A stretch of 64,000 nt of DNA from JADCRZ01 sp965200945 (GTDB lineage: Bacteria > Bacteroidota > Bacteroidia > Chitinophagales > Chitinophagaceae), in the NCBI GenBank assembly GCA_965200945.1, contig OZ241749.1, positions 5,518,001 to 5,582,000 of the forward strand, given 5' to 3'. Below the pieces are notes generated by a model that was not told where the DNA came from, made no database searches, and saw only the letters and a list, made by a program, of their open reading frames with translations. Of this stretch, positions 49,577 through 57,412 are shown one piece after another (within the stretch, counting starts at the first letter, position 1; every line of letters starts with the position of its first letter). The position numbers and the translations under genes are program-made.

Positions 49577-51808
49577 TCAGCGAACCATGAGCTTCTCACT
49601 CAGCGTCTGGCCGGTTGTCTGTATGCTGAGCAGGTATTCTCCCTTCGCCATCCCCGCCAGGCTGAACGTGAGCGTGTTTGTACCGCTTACCAACCGCGCT
49701 TTTTGCTCCTTCACCAGCTGGCCAAGGTGACTGATCACGCGGATGGTGACCGGCTGCTCAAGATCCGAAGCGACCACCAGCTGTACAGACCCCCTTGCCG
49801 GGTTGGGGAAAAGGAGGAGACCGCTGCTGACCGTTTTGTTGAGCACCTTGATCGTTGCGGCCGTGGTTTTTTTATTGTCTTTATCGAATAAGACGATCTG
49901 ATAGTACAGGATGCCTGCCTGCAGCGAGCCGGCTTCGGCATCCCGGAAAGAATATTGTTTGGCCAGCTGGCTGTTGCCGGCTGCCGGGATGTTTGCAAGC
50001 AGGGTGAAATCTGTTCCGTTCGCGCTTCTCGACACGGAAAAATAGCCTGTGTTTGACTCGGCGAGTGTAGACCAGTCTAGGGTCACTTCCTTGTTTATCC
50101 AGTGGGCGGTTGCCTGCAATGCACTCGCCGGTAAAACGGCCGCCTTTTGCACCTGGATGGTTTTCGACTGCACTCCGTCTGAATAACGAAGGGTGTAGTT
50201 TCCCCCAGGCAGTGCCGACAAGCTGCCAAACCCTGCCGTGTATACCTCCTGGTTTTCTACTGCCACCGTTTGCGTGGCCACTATCGCCTGACTGGCATTG
50301 AGCAGCGTGATCGAGGCCGTGCCGTCGAACTGGCTTACAAAACGGGCGGTGAGGCTGTCGGTAAACGTTGCCGGATCAGCCATGAGCCAGTTGCTGCCAT
50401 ACAGCAGCTGGTTCTCTTCTGTTTTTAAAGACCGGTAGGCGGCTTTCATATCGGGAACGCCGTATCCGTAGCGGTTGTCGGGTGCGCTGAACCGGTTGCT
50501 GCTGGCATACACGGCATTCAGGATCTTCATGTTGTTGAACCGGGGAAAAGCCTGCCACAAGCAGGTGATCAGGCCGGCCATATTGGGGTTGGAATAAGAG
50601 GTGCCGTTGCCGAGCGTGGGCGCGGAATTGCCGGCGATCACGGTGCCCGAACCTACGGATGCCACATTGGGTTTTTGTTTTCCGGGGTAGCCATAGCTGC
50701 TGAAGCTGGCAATGGTGCCGGCGGTATCTATCGCTGCCACGGTACAAACGCTGTCGGCATCGGCCGGAAAACTGAGGTAGCGCCAGGTGTTGGAGCCGTC
50801 GTTACCGGCACTGTTTGTTACTATGATTCCTTTTTTTGCAGCCAGGGTGGCGCCCATGGTAACCATCGCCGAATTGGTGTAAAACTGGTTGTAATTGTGG
50901 TTGAAGGCGGCGTCGTCGAACGTGGTGTAGCCGAGCGAAGAGGTGATCAGGTCGGTTCCGCAGCTGTCGGCGAATTCAGCCCCCACCACCCAGTTGTGTT
51001 CTTCGACGGGGTATTCGCTGCCCACATCTTCCGTCCGGATCAGCCAGAAACTCGCCCAGGGAGCAGAGCCCACCATTCTTCCCGGCCAGTTGGCGGCTAT
51101 GATGCTGAGGCAATTTTTGCCATGTGTGTCATCTTCCGCAACGCTGTTGTCGAAGGCAACGAAATCTCTTACGCCCAGTACCTGTCCGCGCATCCGAATG
51201 CTGTCGAAGGCGGTATTGGTTGTGTAGTTGTAAAAACCGGCGTCCAGCATCGTGATGATCATGCCTTTGCCGCTGAACCCTTTGTTGTGCAGGTAATCAC
51301 CCTGGTGAATATGAATCTGTTTGTAGGCATCGCCGTAGTTAAACACATCGGCCGTCGTATTATTTACCCTTGCAGAGAGATCGTGTGGGATCTCGCGGTC
51401 GCTGACCGGTTCCCATTTTCTGAAAGGCGAAGGAACATCGGGTGATTTGACAGATGCCACGGGCGCCGACGATTTTACGAACGGCAGCGTCCGGATCTTC
51501 CGGATGGTGGCGGAGTCGGTCGTTTGAATGAGGAGCTGGTTCAGCCATTTGGACTGGCTCAGCACGTTCACCGCACCCTGGGCTTTTACTGCGGCCACAT
51601 AGGCGGGTGATATGGGTAGGTCGGTGCTGTCGAGGCCGATGCTGTATCGCGTCCGTCGGTCGATCGCTCTTTGGGAAAGGTATTGGGAAGGTGTGCTGAG
51701 CGAATAAGGTGTGCCCCCCTTATCGGTAAGCTGGATGATGATGCGTGAGTATTGCGCCTGCAGGCCGGCGCCCGGCAGACAGATCAGCAGGAGTAACATT
51801 GTTTTCAT
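49577..51808 (-). CDS. Secreted subtilisin-like serine protease with T9SS sorting domain
   Basis: A 743-residue exported protein. The ATG at 51,808 starts the signal peptide (KTMLLLLICLPGAGLQAQ); a longer frame starting at 51,850 is not preferred. The S8 catalytic triad is recognisable: IITMLDAGFYN with Asp (near residue 187), DTHGKNCLSIIA with His (near 229) and GNGTSYSNPNMAGL with Ser (near 401). A beta-rich C-terminal part follows and ends with a T9SS type A sorting domain (LFPNPARGSVQL, GEYLLSIQT). It is probably a cell-surface or released protease. It faces the DUF4251 gene across the strong terminator. Confidence 0.93.
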   Translation of the reverse strand: MKTMLLLLICLPGAGLQAQYSRIIIQLTDKGGTPYSLSTPSQYLSQRAIDRRTRYSIGLDSTDLPISPAYVAAVKAQGAVNVLSQSKWLNQLLIQTTDSATIRKIRTLPFVKSSAPVASVKSPDVPSPFRKWEPVSDREIPHDLSARVNNTTADVFNYGDAYKQIHIHQGDYLHNKGFSGKGMIITMLDAGFYNYTTNTAFDSIRMRGQVLGVRDFVAFDNSVAEDDTHGKNCLSIIAANWPGRMVGSAPWASFWLIRTEDVGSEYPVEEHNWVVGAEFADSCGTDLITSSLGYTTFDDAAFNHNYNQFYTNSAMVTMGATLAAKKGIIVTNSAGNDGSNTWRYLSFPADADSVCTVAAIDTAGTIASFSSYGYPGKQKPNVASVGSGTVIAGNSAPTLGNGTSYSNPNMAGLITCLWQAFPRFNNMKILNAVYASSNRFSAPDNRYGYGVPDMKAAYRSLKTEENQLLYGSNWLMADPATFTDSLTARFVSQFDGTASITLLNASQAIVATQTVAVENQEVYTAGFGSLSALPGGNYTLRYSDGVQSKTIQVQKAAVLPASALQATAHWINKEVTLDWSTLAESNTGYFSVSRSANGTDFTLLANIPAAGNSQLAKQYSFRDAEAGSLQAGILYYQIVLFDKDNKKTTAATIKVLNKTVSSGLLLFPNPARGSVQLVVASDLEQPVTIRVISHLGQLVKEQKARLVSGTNTLTFSLAGMAKGEYLLSIQTTGQTLSEKLMVR

Positions 51809-51943
51809 GGCAGGCTCATTGTTGATTGATTGCAGCCTGAATATACTCATAATATGCCTGCAATACTATTCCTCACGCGAAAAGGGATGCGGGTATTTCC
51901 TCCCGCTGTGGCTTCTTCTTCCTCATTGATGATTCACTGATGA

Positions 51944-52726
51944 TCATGTTCTGGTATCCAGCATGTTCAGCTTTTCCGCCAGCCTGATCAGGTTGCGGCC
52001 GATCCTGCTTTTTTTGAAATTGTGGATGCGGTCAATTTTCCGGCGCTGTGGTTCCGGCACTTCATCGTTCCAGATCAGGTTCATTTCGCTGAGGTAAGTG
52101 TTCTTGCTGACCATGCTTACACCGGTAAAATCGTAGAGCACCATCACAAAGTTCATGTGCACGAATTTCTTTCCTGCCACAAATGCTTTCACATACAGCC
52201 AGTAATCGCCGGCGATCCCGTAACGATCCGGGAACCCGCCCAGCTCGCGGAACAGGGAAGCGCGGATGAGGGACGCCTGCTGGTTGAGCACATCTTTTTT
52301 GAAGTAACCGAGCCGGAGATTTGCCGGATGGGTATACAGCTCCGGCGGAAGGTCAGGGTCGGTGACCAGCAGGATATCGGCATACAGGATGTCGGCATCC
52401 GGCGAAGCACTCAGGTGATCGAGGCACTTTTGCAGGGTATCTGCTGCATTGAAACAATCCCCGCTGTTCAGGAAAATAAGAAAGTCGCCGGTAGCAAGAC
52501 GGATCCCTTTGTTCATCGCATCGTAAATACCCCCGTCTTTCCCGCTTATCCACTGACTGATCCTTGCTGCATGTTCTTCAATCAGCTCCCGGCTTCCGTC
52601 GTGAGAGCCGCCATCGATCACGATCCATTCAAAATTGCTTTCCTGCTGGCCGAGTACAGATGCGAAGGTGTCCGCCAGTCCGTGGCGGTTGTTGTAATTG
52701 ATGGTTATGACAGACAGTGCAGGCAT
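51944..52726 (-). CDS. GT2 family glycosyltransferase (WcaA-like)
   Basis: A 260-residue GT-A enzyme standing apart from the polysaccharide cluster. It has LSVITINYNNRHGLADTF, the donor-binding WIVIDGGSHDGSREL, the metal-binding FLNSGDCFN (here NSGD in place of DxD) and a typical GT2 segment KDGGIYDAMNKGIRLATG. The last segment and the length fit the WcaA-type glycosyltransferases that act on short surface glycans. No other sugar gene adjoins it, so the acceptor is unclear. It lies 217 bases upstream of the subtilase ATG in transcription order and is followed by it on the same strand. Confidence 0.9.
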   Translation of the reverse strand: MPALSVITINYNNRHGLADTFASVLGQQESNFEWIVIDGGSHDGSRELIEEHAARISQWISGKDGGIYDAMNKGIRLATGDFLIFLNSGDCFNAADTLQKCLDHLSASPDADILYADILLVTDPDLPPELYTHPANLRLGYFKKDVLNQQASLIRASLFRELGGFPDRYGIAGDYWLYVKAFVAGKKFVHMNFVMVLYDFTGVSMVSKNTYLSEMNLIWNDEVPEPQRRKIDRIHNFKKSRIGRNLIRLAEKLNMLDTRT

Positions 52727-52803
52727 GGCGGGATCGGCAGCAAAAATAAGCCTGCAGGCAGGAACTGCCTAATCGGGGTCAATGCCTGTAAGTTGATGAA
52801 CAC

Positions 52804-53682
52804 TCAAAAAGTATACGTGATTCCGGCGCTCCAGTAAAAGCAGTTTTGCAGCGATTCGGTGTACGTGGCCGACCGGCTGTTGCCTGCACCGTTTTTGACG
52901 GTGTACTGTATCACGGCTGGATGAACCGGCAGCGCCACGGCCGGCGTAACGTTGAACGTAAAATGCTGAAGCTTGTAGCTGACGGGAACACTCGCTTCGT
53001 AATCCAGTATCTTGAAAGCGGCGGCATTTTGCACACTGGCGTTGATTTCAGACACGGGATTGCGCGTCCTCGCCTTTTTCTTTCTGACCGCGAACCTTCG
53101 CTGGTTGTAATAAGAGTTGTACGCGTTCTGCGTACCTGCATTCATAAAAACGGATGGTGTAATCTCGAACCCGTCGCCGGCGTCGAAAGAATGTTCCAGT
53201 CCGAGGGTGAGAATATAATCGGTCAGTTTGCCGATATTAAGCGTGGCTTCCGCAGAAGGTTTGATTGATCCGAAGTCGTAAGCGGCATACAGGTCGAGAC
53301 CGGCTTTCACATCCGCATTCACGTTGGTGCTCTGGCTGCTGTAAAAATATTTAGTGGCGGAAACCTGTCCCTCGAAATTGTTCAGGGAAAAACTGTATCC
53401 TGCATCGATGTAGGAAAGGTCGATGCGGCTGCTGCCCGATGCCGCCAGGTACGACACGCCGCCACTTACGTACAGTCCTGATTTATGAAAGTAGGTGAGG
53501 GAAGGGGTGAGATAAGGCAGCCGCAGCGAATCCTTTCTGCCGAGGTAAACATTGTTGCTCAGGTAAGTGATGTCTGCCTGCCAGTAAGAAGTTGTTGAGG
53601 CAGCGGAATCTTTTTGTGCAAACAGGCTGGCCGGTGAGAACAGCAGGAGCAGAACGCAAAAAAACAGCGCGAATTTCTTCAT
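52804..53682 (-). CDS. Predicted outer-membrane beta-barrel protein
   Basis: A 292-residue protein with a signal peptide (KKFALFFCVLLLLFSPASLFAQ). The mature part alternates hydrophobic and polar residues in many short strands and is rich in Y, S, G and N (YWQADITYLSNNVYLGRKDS, LSYIDAGYSFSLNNF), and its last residues end in the aromatic FYWSAGITYTF, a typical C-terminal barrel strand. I cannot name a family; it could be a small porin or an assembly-related barrel. It is on the same strand as the small basic exported protein, separated from it by a terminator. Confidence 0.75.
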   Translation of the reverse strand: MKKFALFFCVLLLLFSPASLFAQKDSAASTTSYWQADITYLSNNVYLGRKDSLRLPYLTPSLTYFHKSGLYVSGGVSYLAASGSSRIDLSYIDAGYSFSLNNFEGQVSATKYFYSSQSTNVNADVKAGLDLYAAYDFGSIKPSAEATLNIGKLTDYILTLGLEHSFDAGDGFEITPSVFMNAGTQNAYNSYYNQRRFAVRKKKARTRNPVSEINASVQNAAAFKILDYEASVPVSYKLQHFTFNVTPAVALPVHPAVIQYTVKNGAGNSRSATYTESLQNCFYWSAGITYTF

Positions 53683-53709
53683 GTGGCTGAAATGGGGGTA
53701 ACAAAGAAA

Positions 53710-53740
53710 ACCCCGGTACGCTCTGGTGCAATACCGGGGT
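53710..53740 (-). terminator. Terminator after the small basic exported protein gene
   Basis: A 9-bp stem ACCCCGGTA / TACCGGGGT with a 13-base loop. On the - strand it is followed by a T-rich stretch TTTTCTTTG. It is located 11 bases past the stop of the gene at 53,751. Confidence 0.8.
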
Positions 53741-53750
53741 GAGAAATATC

Positions 53751-54062
53751 TTAGTGATGGCGGAGATGGCGATGGATCTGGCGTTTGGCGCGCTTGACCG
53801 GATGCTTTACTCCATCGGCTTTTGCCTGTTTGGCATCCACCGCTAACTCTTTTTTGTCGGCTTTGATCTGCGGAGTAACATCCTGGGCGGCGGTTTTGTC
53901 GCCGGCCTTGATGTCAGCCCTTCTGGCGATCTCATCTTTTTTCAGGTCGCGTACATCGGTACGCACTTCTTTCATATCCTGCGCTTTCTGCGAAGGCGTG
54001 GTTTGAGCGAACATGACAGTGGAGCCCAGGGCGAACAAGCCCAGGAGAAATGATTTTTTCAT
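53751..54062 (-). CDS. Small basic exported protein
   Basis: A 103-residue protein with a clear signal peptide (KKSFLLGLFALGSTVMFAQ). The mature part is very rich in Lys, Asp and Ala and is predicted helical (DMKEVRTDVRDLKKDEIARRADIK), with a His/Arg-rich tail HPVKRAKRQIHRHLRHH. No domain is recognised. Related lysine-rich periplasmic proteins occur in Bacteroidota; the histidine tail might bind metal or nucleic acid, but this is only a guess. It is preceded by 127 bases without a gene and followed by a strong terminator. Confidence 0.8.
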   Translation of the reverse strand: MKKSFLLGLFALGSTVMFAQTTPSQKAQDMKEVRTDVRDLKKDEIARRADIKAGDKTAAQDVTPQIKADKKELAVDAKQAKADGVKHPVKRAKRQIHRHLRHH

Positions 54063-54189
54063 CTTGCTAGAATTTAGAAAATAAAATAATTAAGTGACGT
54101 AACTATGAATGCGGGGGCTGACGAAGGTTTAAGCCGTCATTTGTTAACGGTTCGTTCTTGCTCCGGATGACTGTTGCGGGAAAGGCTGC

Positions 54190-55242
54190 TCAGAAGATAT
54201 ACCGCACGCCGCACCAGGGGATCTCCTGGTTGATCAGCTGCACGAAGCGGTCCATCATCTGCGATTTGAGTTCGTGCTGGTAGCGGATGTTGATGCCGCC
54301 GAACTGGCTTTGCTTGGTCTCCTGCAGCTCCGGCGCCCACAGTACCTCCTCTGCAGCCGGGTTTATCTTCAGGTTGGCGAGGTGCTGGCCGGCATTGTGC
54401 GTAAGAAAGATCACTTCGCATTGCATCTGCTTTTTCACCTCGGGGCGCGTCGCGGCATCGAGCTGGCGGAACAGCTCGCGATAGTCTTCTTCCCAGTCGC
54501 GGAAGCTGCCGTTGACCTGATGGTACAGGATCACCGGCGAAAAATTGACATGCACTTCATACCCGGCATCATAAAAATCGTTGATCGCCTGCAGTCTTTT
54601 TTCAATGCTGTCGGTTCGTACATCCACCAGCTTGCTGATGTTCGACGGCATCAGGCTGAACCGGATGCGGACCTTCCGCTGCGGATCGAAGGAAAGAAGG
54701 TCGCGGTTCACGAACTTGGTCGCAAAGGTGGCTTTGGCGCGCGGATGGTCGCGGTAAAAACGGAAGGCCTTTTCGATGCTTTCAGAAATGCTGTAATCGA
54801 TGGAGACATCGGAGTTGCAGCCTATGTCGTAGGTCCAGTACACCGGGTCCGTCTGGTCGGGCAGCTTGGGCCACTGGAGCGACATCACATGATGATTCAC
54901 CGTGGCCAGTATCTCGTCGATGTTGGTAAAGATGGTGATCGGGTTCAGCTGTTTGTGGCGGTCTACATAGCAATAGGTGCAGCCTCCGAAGCAACCGTTG
55001 GCCAGGCTGGGTGAAATGAAGTCAGAGCTGCGGCCGCTCCATTTGCAGGCAAGCGTTTTCAGGCGGCCAAGTACCAGCAGGTCCGACTTTGCCTTGTAAT
55101 GACCGAGGTCTGTTTCGGGCAGGCGGTTGTGTTGTTTGATGAGCTGGGTCTGCGCATCGGGGTATTGGGCAACCACCTGGCGGCCCTGTTCATTGAGGGC
55201 ATCAGGGGTGTGTAAGATCAGGCTGGGCTGGAAATCCGGCAT
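54190..55242 (-). CDS. Spore photoproduct lyase-like radical SAM protein
   Basis: A 350-residue protein with the radical SAM cluster motif C84-FGG-C88-TY-C91, a CxxxCxxC spacing, preceded by FISPSLANGCFGG. The conserved segments TFATKFVNRDL, RIRFSLMPSNISKLVDV and YEVHVNFSPVILYH are those of the SPL (spore photoproduct lyase) family. True SPL repairs spore UV photoproducts in Firmicutes; Bacteroidota do not form spores, so this branch must act on another substrate, perhaps UV-damaged DNA. It lies in the same direction as the MbnH-like gene, 49 bases downstream of it, and could be co-transcribed. Confidence 0.88.
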   Translation of the reverse strand: MPDFQPSLILHTPDALNEQGRQVVAQYPDAQTQLIKQHNRLPETDLGHYKAKSDLLVLGRLKTLACKWSGRSSDFISPSLANGCFGGCTYCYVDRHKQLNPITIFTNIDEILATVNHHVMSLQWPKLPDQTDPVYWTYDIGCNSDVSIDYSISESIEKAFRFYRDHPRAKATFATKFVNRDLLSFDPQRKVRIRFSLMPSNISKLVDVRTDSIEKRLQAINDFYDAGYEVHVNFSPVILYHQVNGSFRDWEEDYRELFRQLDAATRPEVKKQMQCEVIFLTHNAGQHLANLKINPAAEEVLWAPELQETKQSQFGGINIRYQHELKSQMMDRFVQLINQEIPWCGVRYIF

Positions 55243-55291
55243 GGTAAAAGTGTGTACACGGATAACAGTCTTAATCCGGTATTGTTGTGCT

Positions 55292-56338
55292 TTATTCGGG
55301 CTGGGAGAAGCGTTTATTGTTCACAAAAGCGGTATCGGTGAGCGTGCCGAGGAATAGCTTCAGATAATATTTATCTTCTTTCGACAGCGCGATCCTGTTG
55401 CGTACCAGCGAATCCACGGTGGGGCCCGGCTGCACGCCATCGCTGTAATGATTGAGCACATCGTCGATGCTGAAGAAGCGGCCATCATGCCCATATGGAA
55501 AAGAGAGGAATACGTTGCGGAGGCTCGGTACCTTGAACTTGAGCGAGTCTTCCCTTTTTCCGGTGATGTGCATCCTGCCCACATCGCGGAGGGAAGCGTT
55601 CAGGGGCAGTCCGGTGTTGCGGTAGCTGAGATCGGTGAAGAGAGGCTCCTGGTGGCAAACGGCACATTTTTTCTGCTGAAAAAGCGTGTATCCTGTCTGC
55701 TCGGCTGCCGAGAAACTGGCCTGCCCCCGTTTTACTCTGTCATACCTGGAATCGGCCGATACCATGGAGCCTATGAACTGTGTCAGGGCCTTCAGCATTT
55801 TCTGGCTGTTGATCTCACCCGGGCCGAATGCGGCGGTGAACATGCCGGGGTAGGCAGCGTCTTTTTTTAATTTGCTGACCACATTGCCGATGTCTTCCGC
55901 CATTTCGTTGGAGGCGGTGAGGGGCGCCAGGGGCTGCACTTCAATGTTGTTGATGCCACCATCCCATTGCATCTCTTTAAGCCATACCAGGTTCTGCAGC
56001 GCAGGTGCATTGCGGGTGGTGAACTGGTTGTTGAAACCATGGCTCAGGTCATGGTCGAAGGTGGAAAAGGCCGCGAACTGCTGATGGCAGGAGGAGCAGG
56101 GAAAGTTGCCGTCGCGGGAGAGGATGCCGTCGTAGAACAGTTTTCGGCCCAGGGCAAAACCTTCTCTGGTCAGCGGGTTGTTCGATTCAAATTTGTAGAC
56201 GGTGGCCGGAAAATTAGCCGGCACCGTGAACGGGAGGAAATTTGTTTTTGCGTCGATGCTGCCGCCTGATTTCGAACAACTGCCGGCAAGCAGGATGATC
56301 ATGAGGAACAGGCTCAGTATCGTGCTGGCTTTCTTCAC
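55292..56338 (-). CDS. MbnH/MauG-like diheme cytochrome c peroxidase
   Basis: A 348-residue lipoprotein-like protein. The GTG at 56,338 is taken as start because it overlaps the upstream stop by one base (TAGTG) and leads straight into the signal KKASTILSLFLMIILLAGSC. Two c-type heme motifs are present, CSSCH at residues 81-85 and CAVCH at 225-229, separated by a typical CCP/MauG domain (SRDGNFP, WDGGINNIEVQPL, FTDLSYRNTGLP). In the partnered MbnH family the diheme protein makes a high-valent state that oxidises a tryptophan of MbnP to kynurenine. Whether this one does so is inferred from the pairing. A longer frame from 56,422 is not preferred. Confidence 0.9.
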   Translation of the reverse strand: MKKASTILSLFLMIILLAGSCSKSGGSIDAKTNFLPFTVPANFPATVYKFESNNPLTREGFALGRKLFYDGILSRDGNFPCSSCHQQFAAFSTFDHDLSHGFNNQFTTRNAPALQNLVWLKEMQWDGGINNIEVQPLAPLTASNEMAEDIGNVVSKLKKDAAYPGMFTAAFGPGEINSQKMLKALTQFIGSMVSADSRYDRVKRGQASFSAAEQTGYTLFQQKKCAVCHQEPLFTDLSYRNTGLPLNASLRDVGRMHITGKREDSLKFKVPSLRNVFLSFPYGHDGRFFSIDDVLNHYSDGVQPGPTVDSLVRNRIALSKEDKYYLKLFLGTLTDTAFVNNKRFSQPE

Positions 56339-57123
56339 TAATTCCCGGCTACATTGGTGACGGTAAACATGCCGGAATAATTTTCCGAGATCCTGCGGGA
56401 AGTATCGCCCGGGGTCATCCACACAGGCGTCTGCGCGATCCGCAGGTCGTTGGGGTTGTGGAACCAGGCATTCACGTTGGCACTGATGGCGATGCTGGCA
56501 GAGGCGCCGGCCCTGAAGGCATCCTGTACGTTGGGCAATGGCAGCACGATACGCCGGATGGTATTGTACGGTTCTTTGAATCCGCCGATATGGTATTCGA
56601 TGCGGTTGTCAGGCTGGCTCGACAGGGGGGAAGTGCCTTCAAGCTTGGCCATGATATATCCGCTGTTCCAGGTCCAGAACATGCCGTTCGCGGGATCGAG
56701 GGCACCGGTCTGGGCGCCGCTCACATTGCGGGCGCTGTCTACGCCGATCACGAAGGCAAGCTGGTTGTAGCGGTGGGAGAGTGGTTTGATGCTGATCGCA
56801 GATGCCGCTGAATCTATTTCGTTGATCAGGTAATAGTTGCTCCGGTCGAGCCGCCAGGCCAGGTTCGAATCGGTGTTCAGCAGGTCGATCTGGCTGATGT
56901 AGAATTTGAATGTTTTAACAGTATAGGGTTCGTTGAAAGGATTGGTATAAGTGACCGTATTGAATTGCAACGCCTGCGCATCCACCACCGGGTTGAAGCG
57001 GATCTTCAGCGCAAATGTGCTGTTTTGCGCCGGCGGAAGCTGACCGTCCACACTCAGCTCTTTCTGACAGCCGCCGAGCAGCGCGCCCAGCAGGCATATC
57101 CATCCCATTTTTGCATGTTTCAT
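56338..57123 (-). CDS. MbnP-like copper-binding-type lipoprotein
   Basis: A 261-residue protein with a lipoprotein-like signal (KHAKMGWICLLGALLGGC, Cys about residue 19). The mature domain is beta-rich: FALKIRFNPVVDAQALQF, YTVKTFKFYISQIDLL, then MFWTWNSGYIMAKLEG, the tryptophan-rich block characteristic of the MbnP family, and IVLPLPNVQDAF. It overlaps the MbnH-like gene by one base, as in known MbnP/MbnH pairs, so the two are probably made together. The tryptophan pair in MFWTW is the likely modification region. No methanobactin gene is in the window. Confidence 0.88.
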   Translation of the reverse strand: MKHAKMGWICLLGALLGGCQKELSVDGQLPPAQNSTFALKIRFNPVVDAQALQFNTVTYTNPFNEPYTVKTFKFYISQIDLLNTDSNLAWRLDRSNYYLINEIDSAASAISIKPLSHRYNQLAFVIGVDSARNVSGAQTGALDPANGMFWTWNSGYIMAKLEGTSPLSSQPDNRIEYHIGGFKEPYNTIRRIVLPLPNVQDAFRAGASASIAISANVNAWFHNPNDLRIAQTPVWMTPGDTSRRISENYSGMFTVTNVAGN

Positions 57124-57345
57124 ACGTGTTCCCCTCTTTCAGCATCAGCTGTGTTATGGCTGCCCGAGCCCTAAATTTACCATTCTTCCGGGTAACGGGT
57201 TGGGGTTGGCGGGAAATATTTATGATTACGATTGCTGGGTAGCAATACACCAAAAAAGCGTTCCGCGGAATGCCTGTTGCCCCCGGTCCAGCAATTTTGA
57301 TACACTTAAGTGCACAGCGATCTGTTTAAAGCTTCCCCAAAACAA
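57124..57345. other. Intergenic region upstream of the MbnP-like gene
   Basis: About 220 bases with no gene; with the terminator, 289 bases separate the two - strand genes. A near match to the -7 element on the - strand (TAAATTTA, about 57,172-57,179) lies 50 bases from the MbnP ATG. Nothing else is recognised. Confidence 0.45.
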
Positions 57346-57379
57346 AAAGCTGCCCCAGAATTTCTTCTGAGACAGCTTT
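57346..57379 (-). terminator. Terminator after the giant FN3-PA14 gene
   Basis: The arms AAAGCTG and CAGCTTT pair, with an inner CAGAA/TTCTG pair and a 3x3 internal loop. On the - strand a TTTTTGTTTT run follows. It lies 34 bases past the stop at 57,413. Confidence 0.8.
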
Positions 57380-57412
57380 CCAAAATTGAAAACCGGTATT
57401 AGAGCTTCAAAA

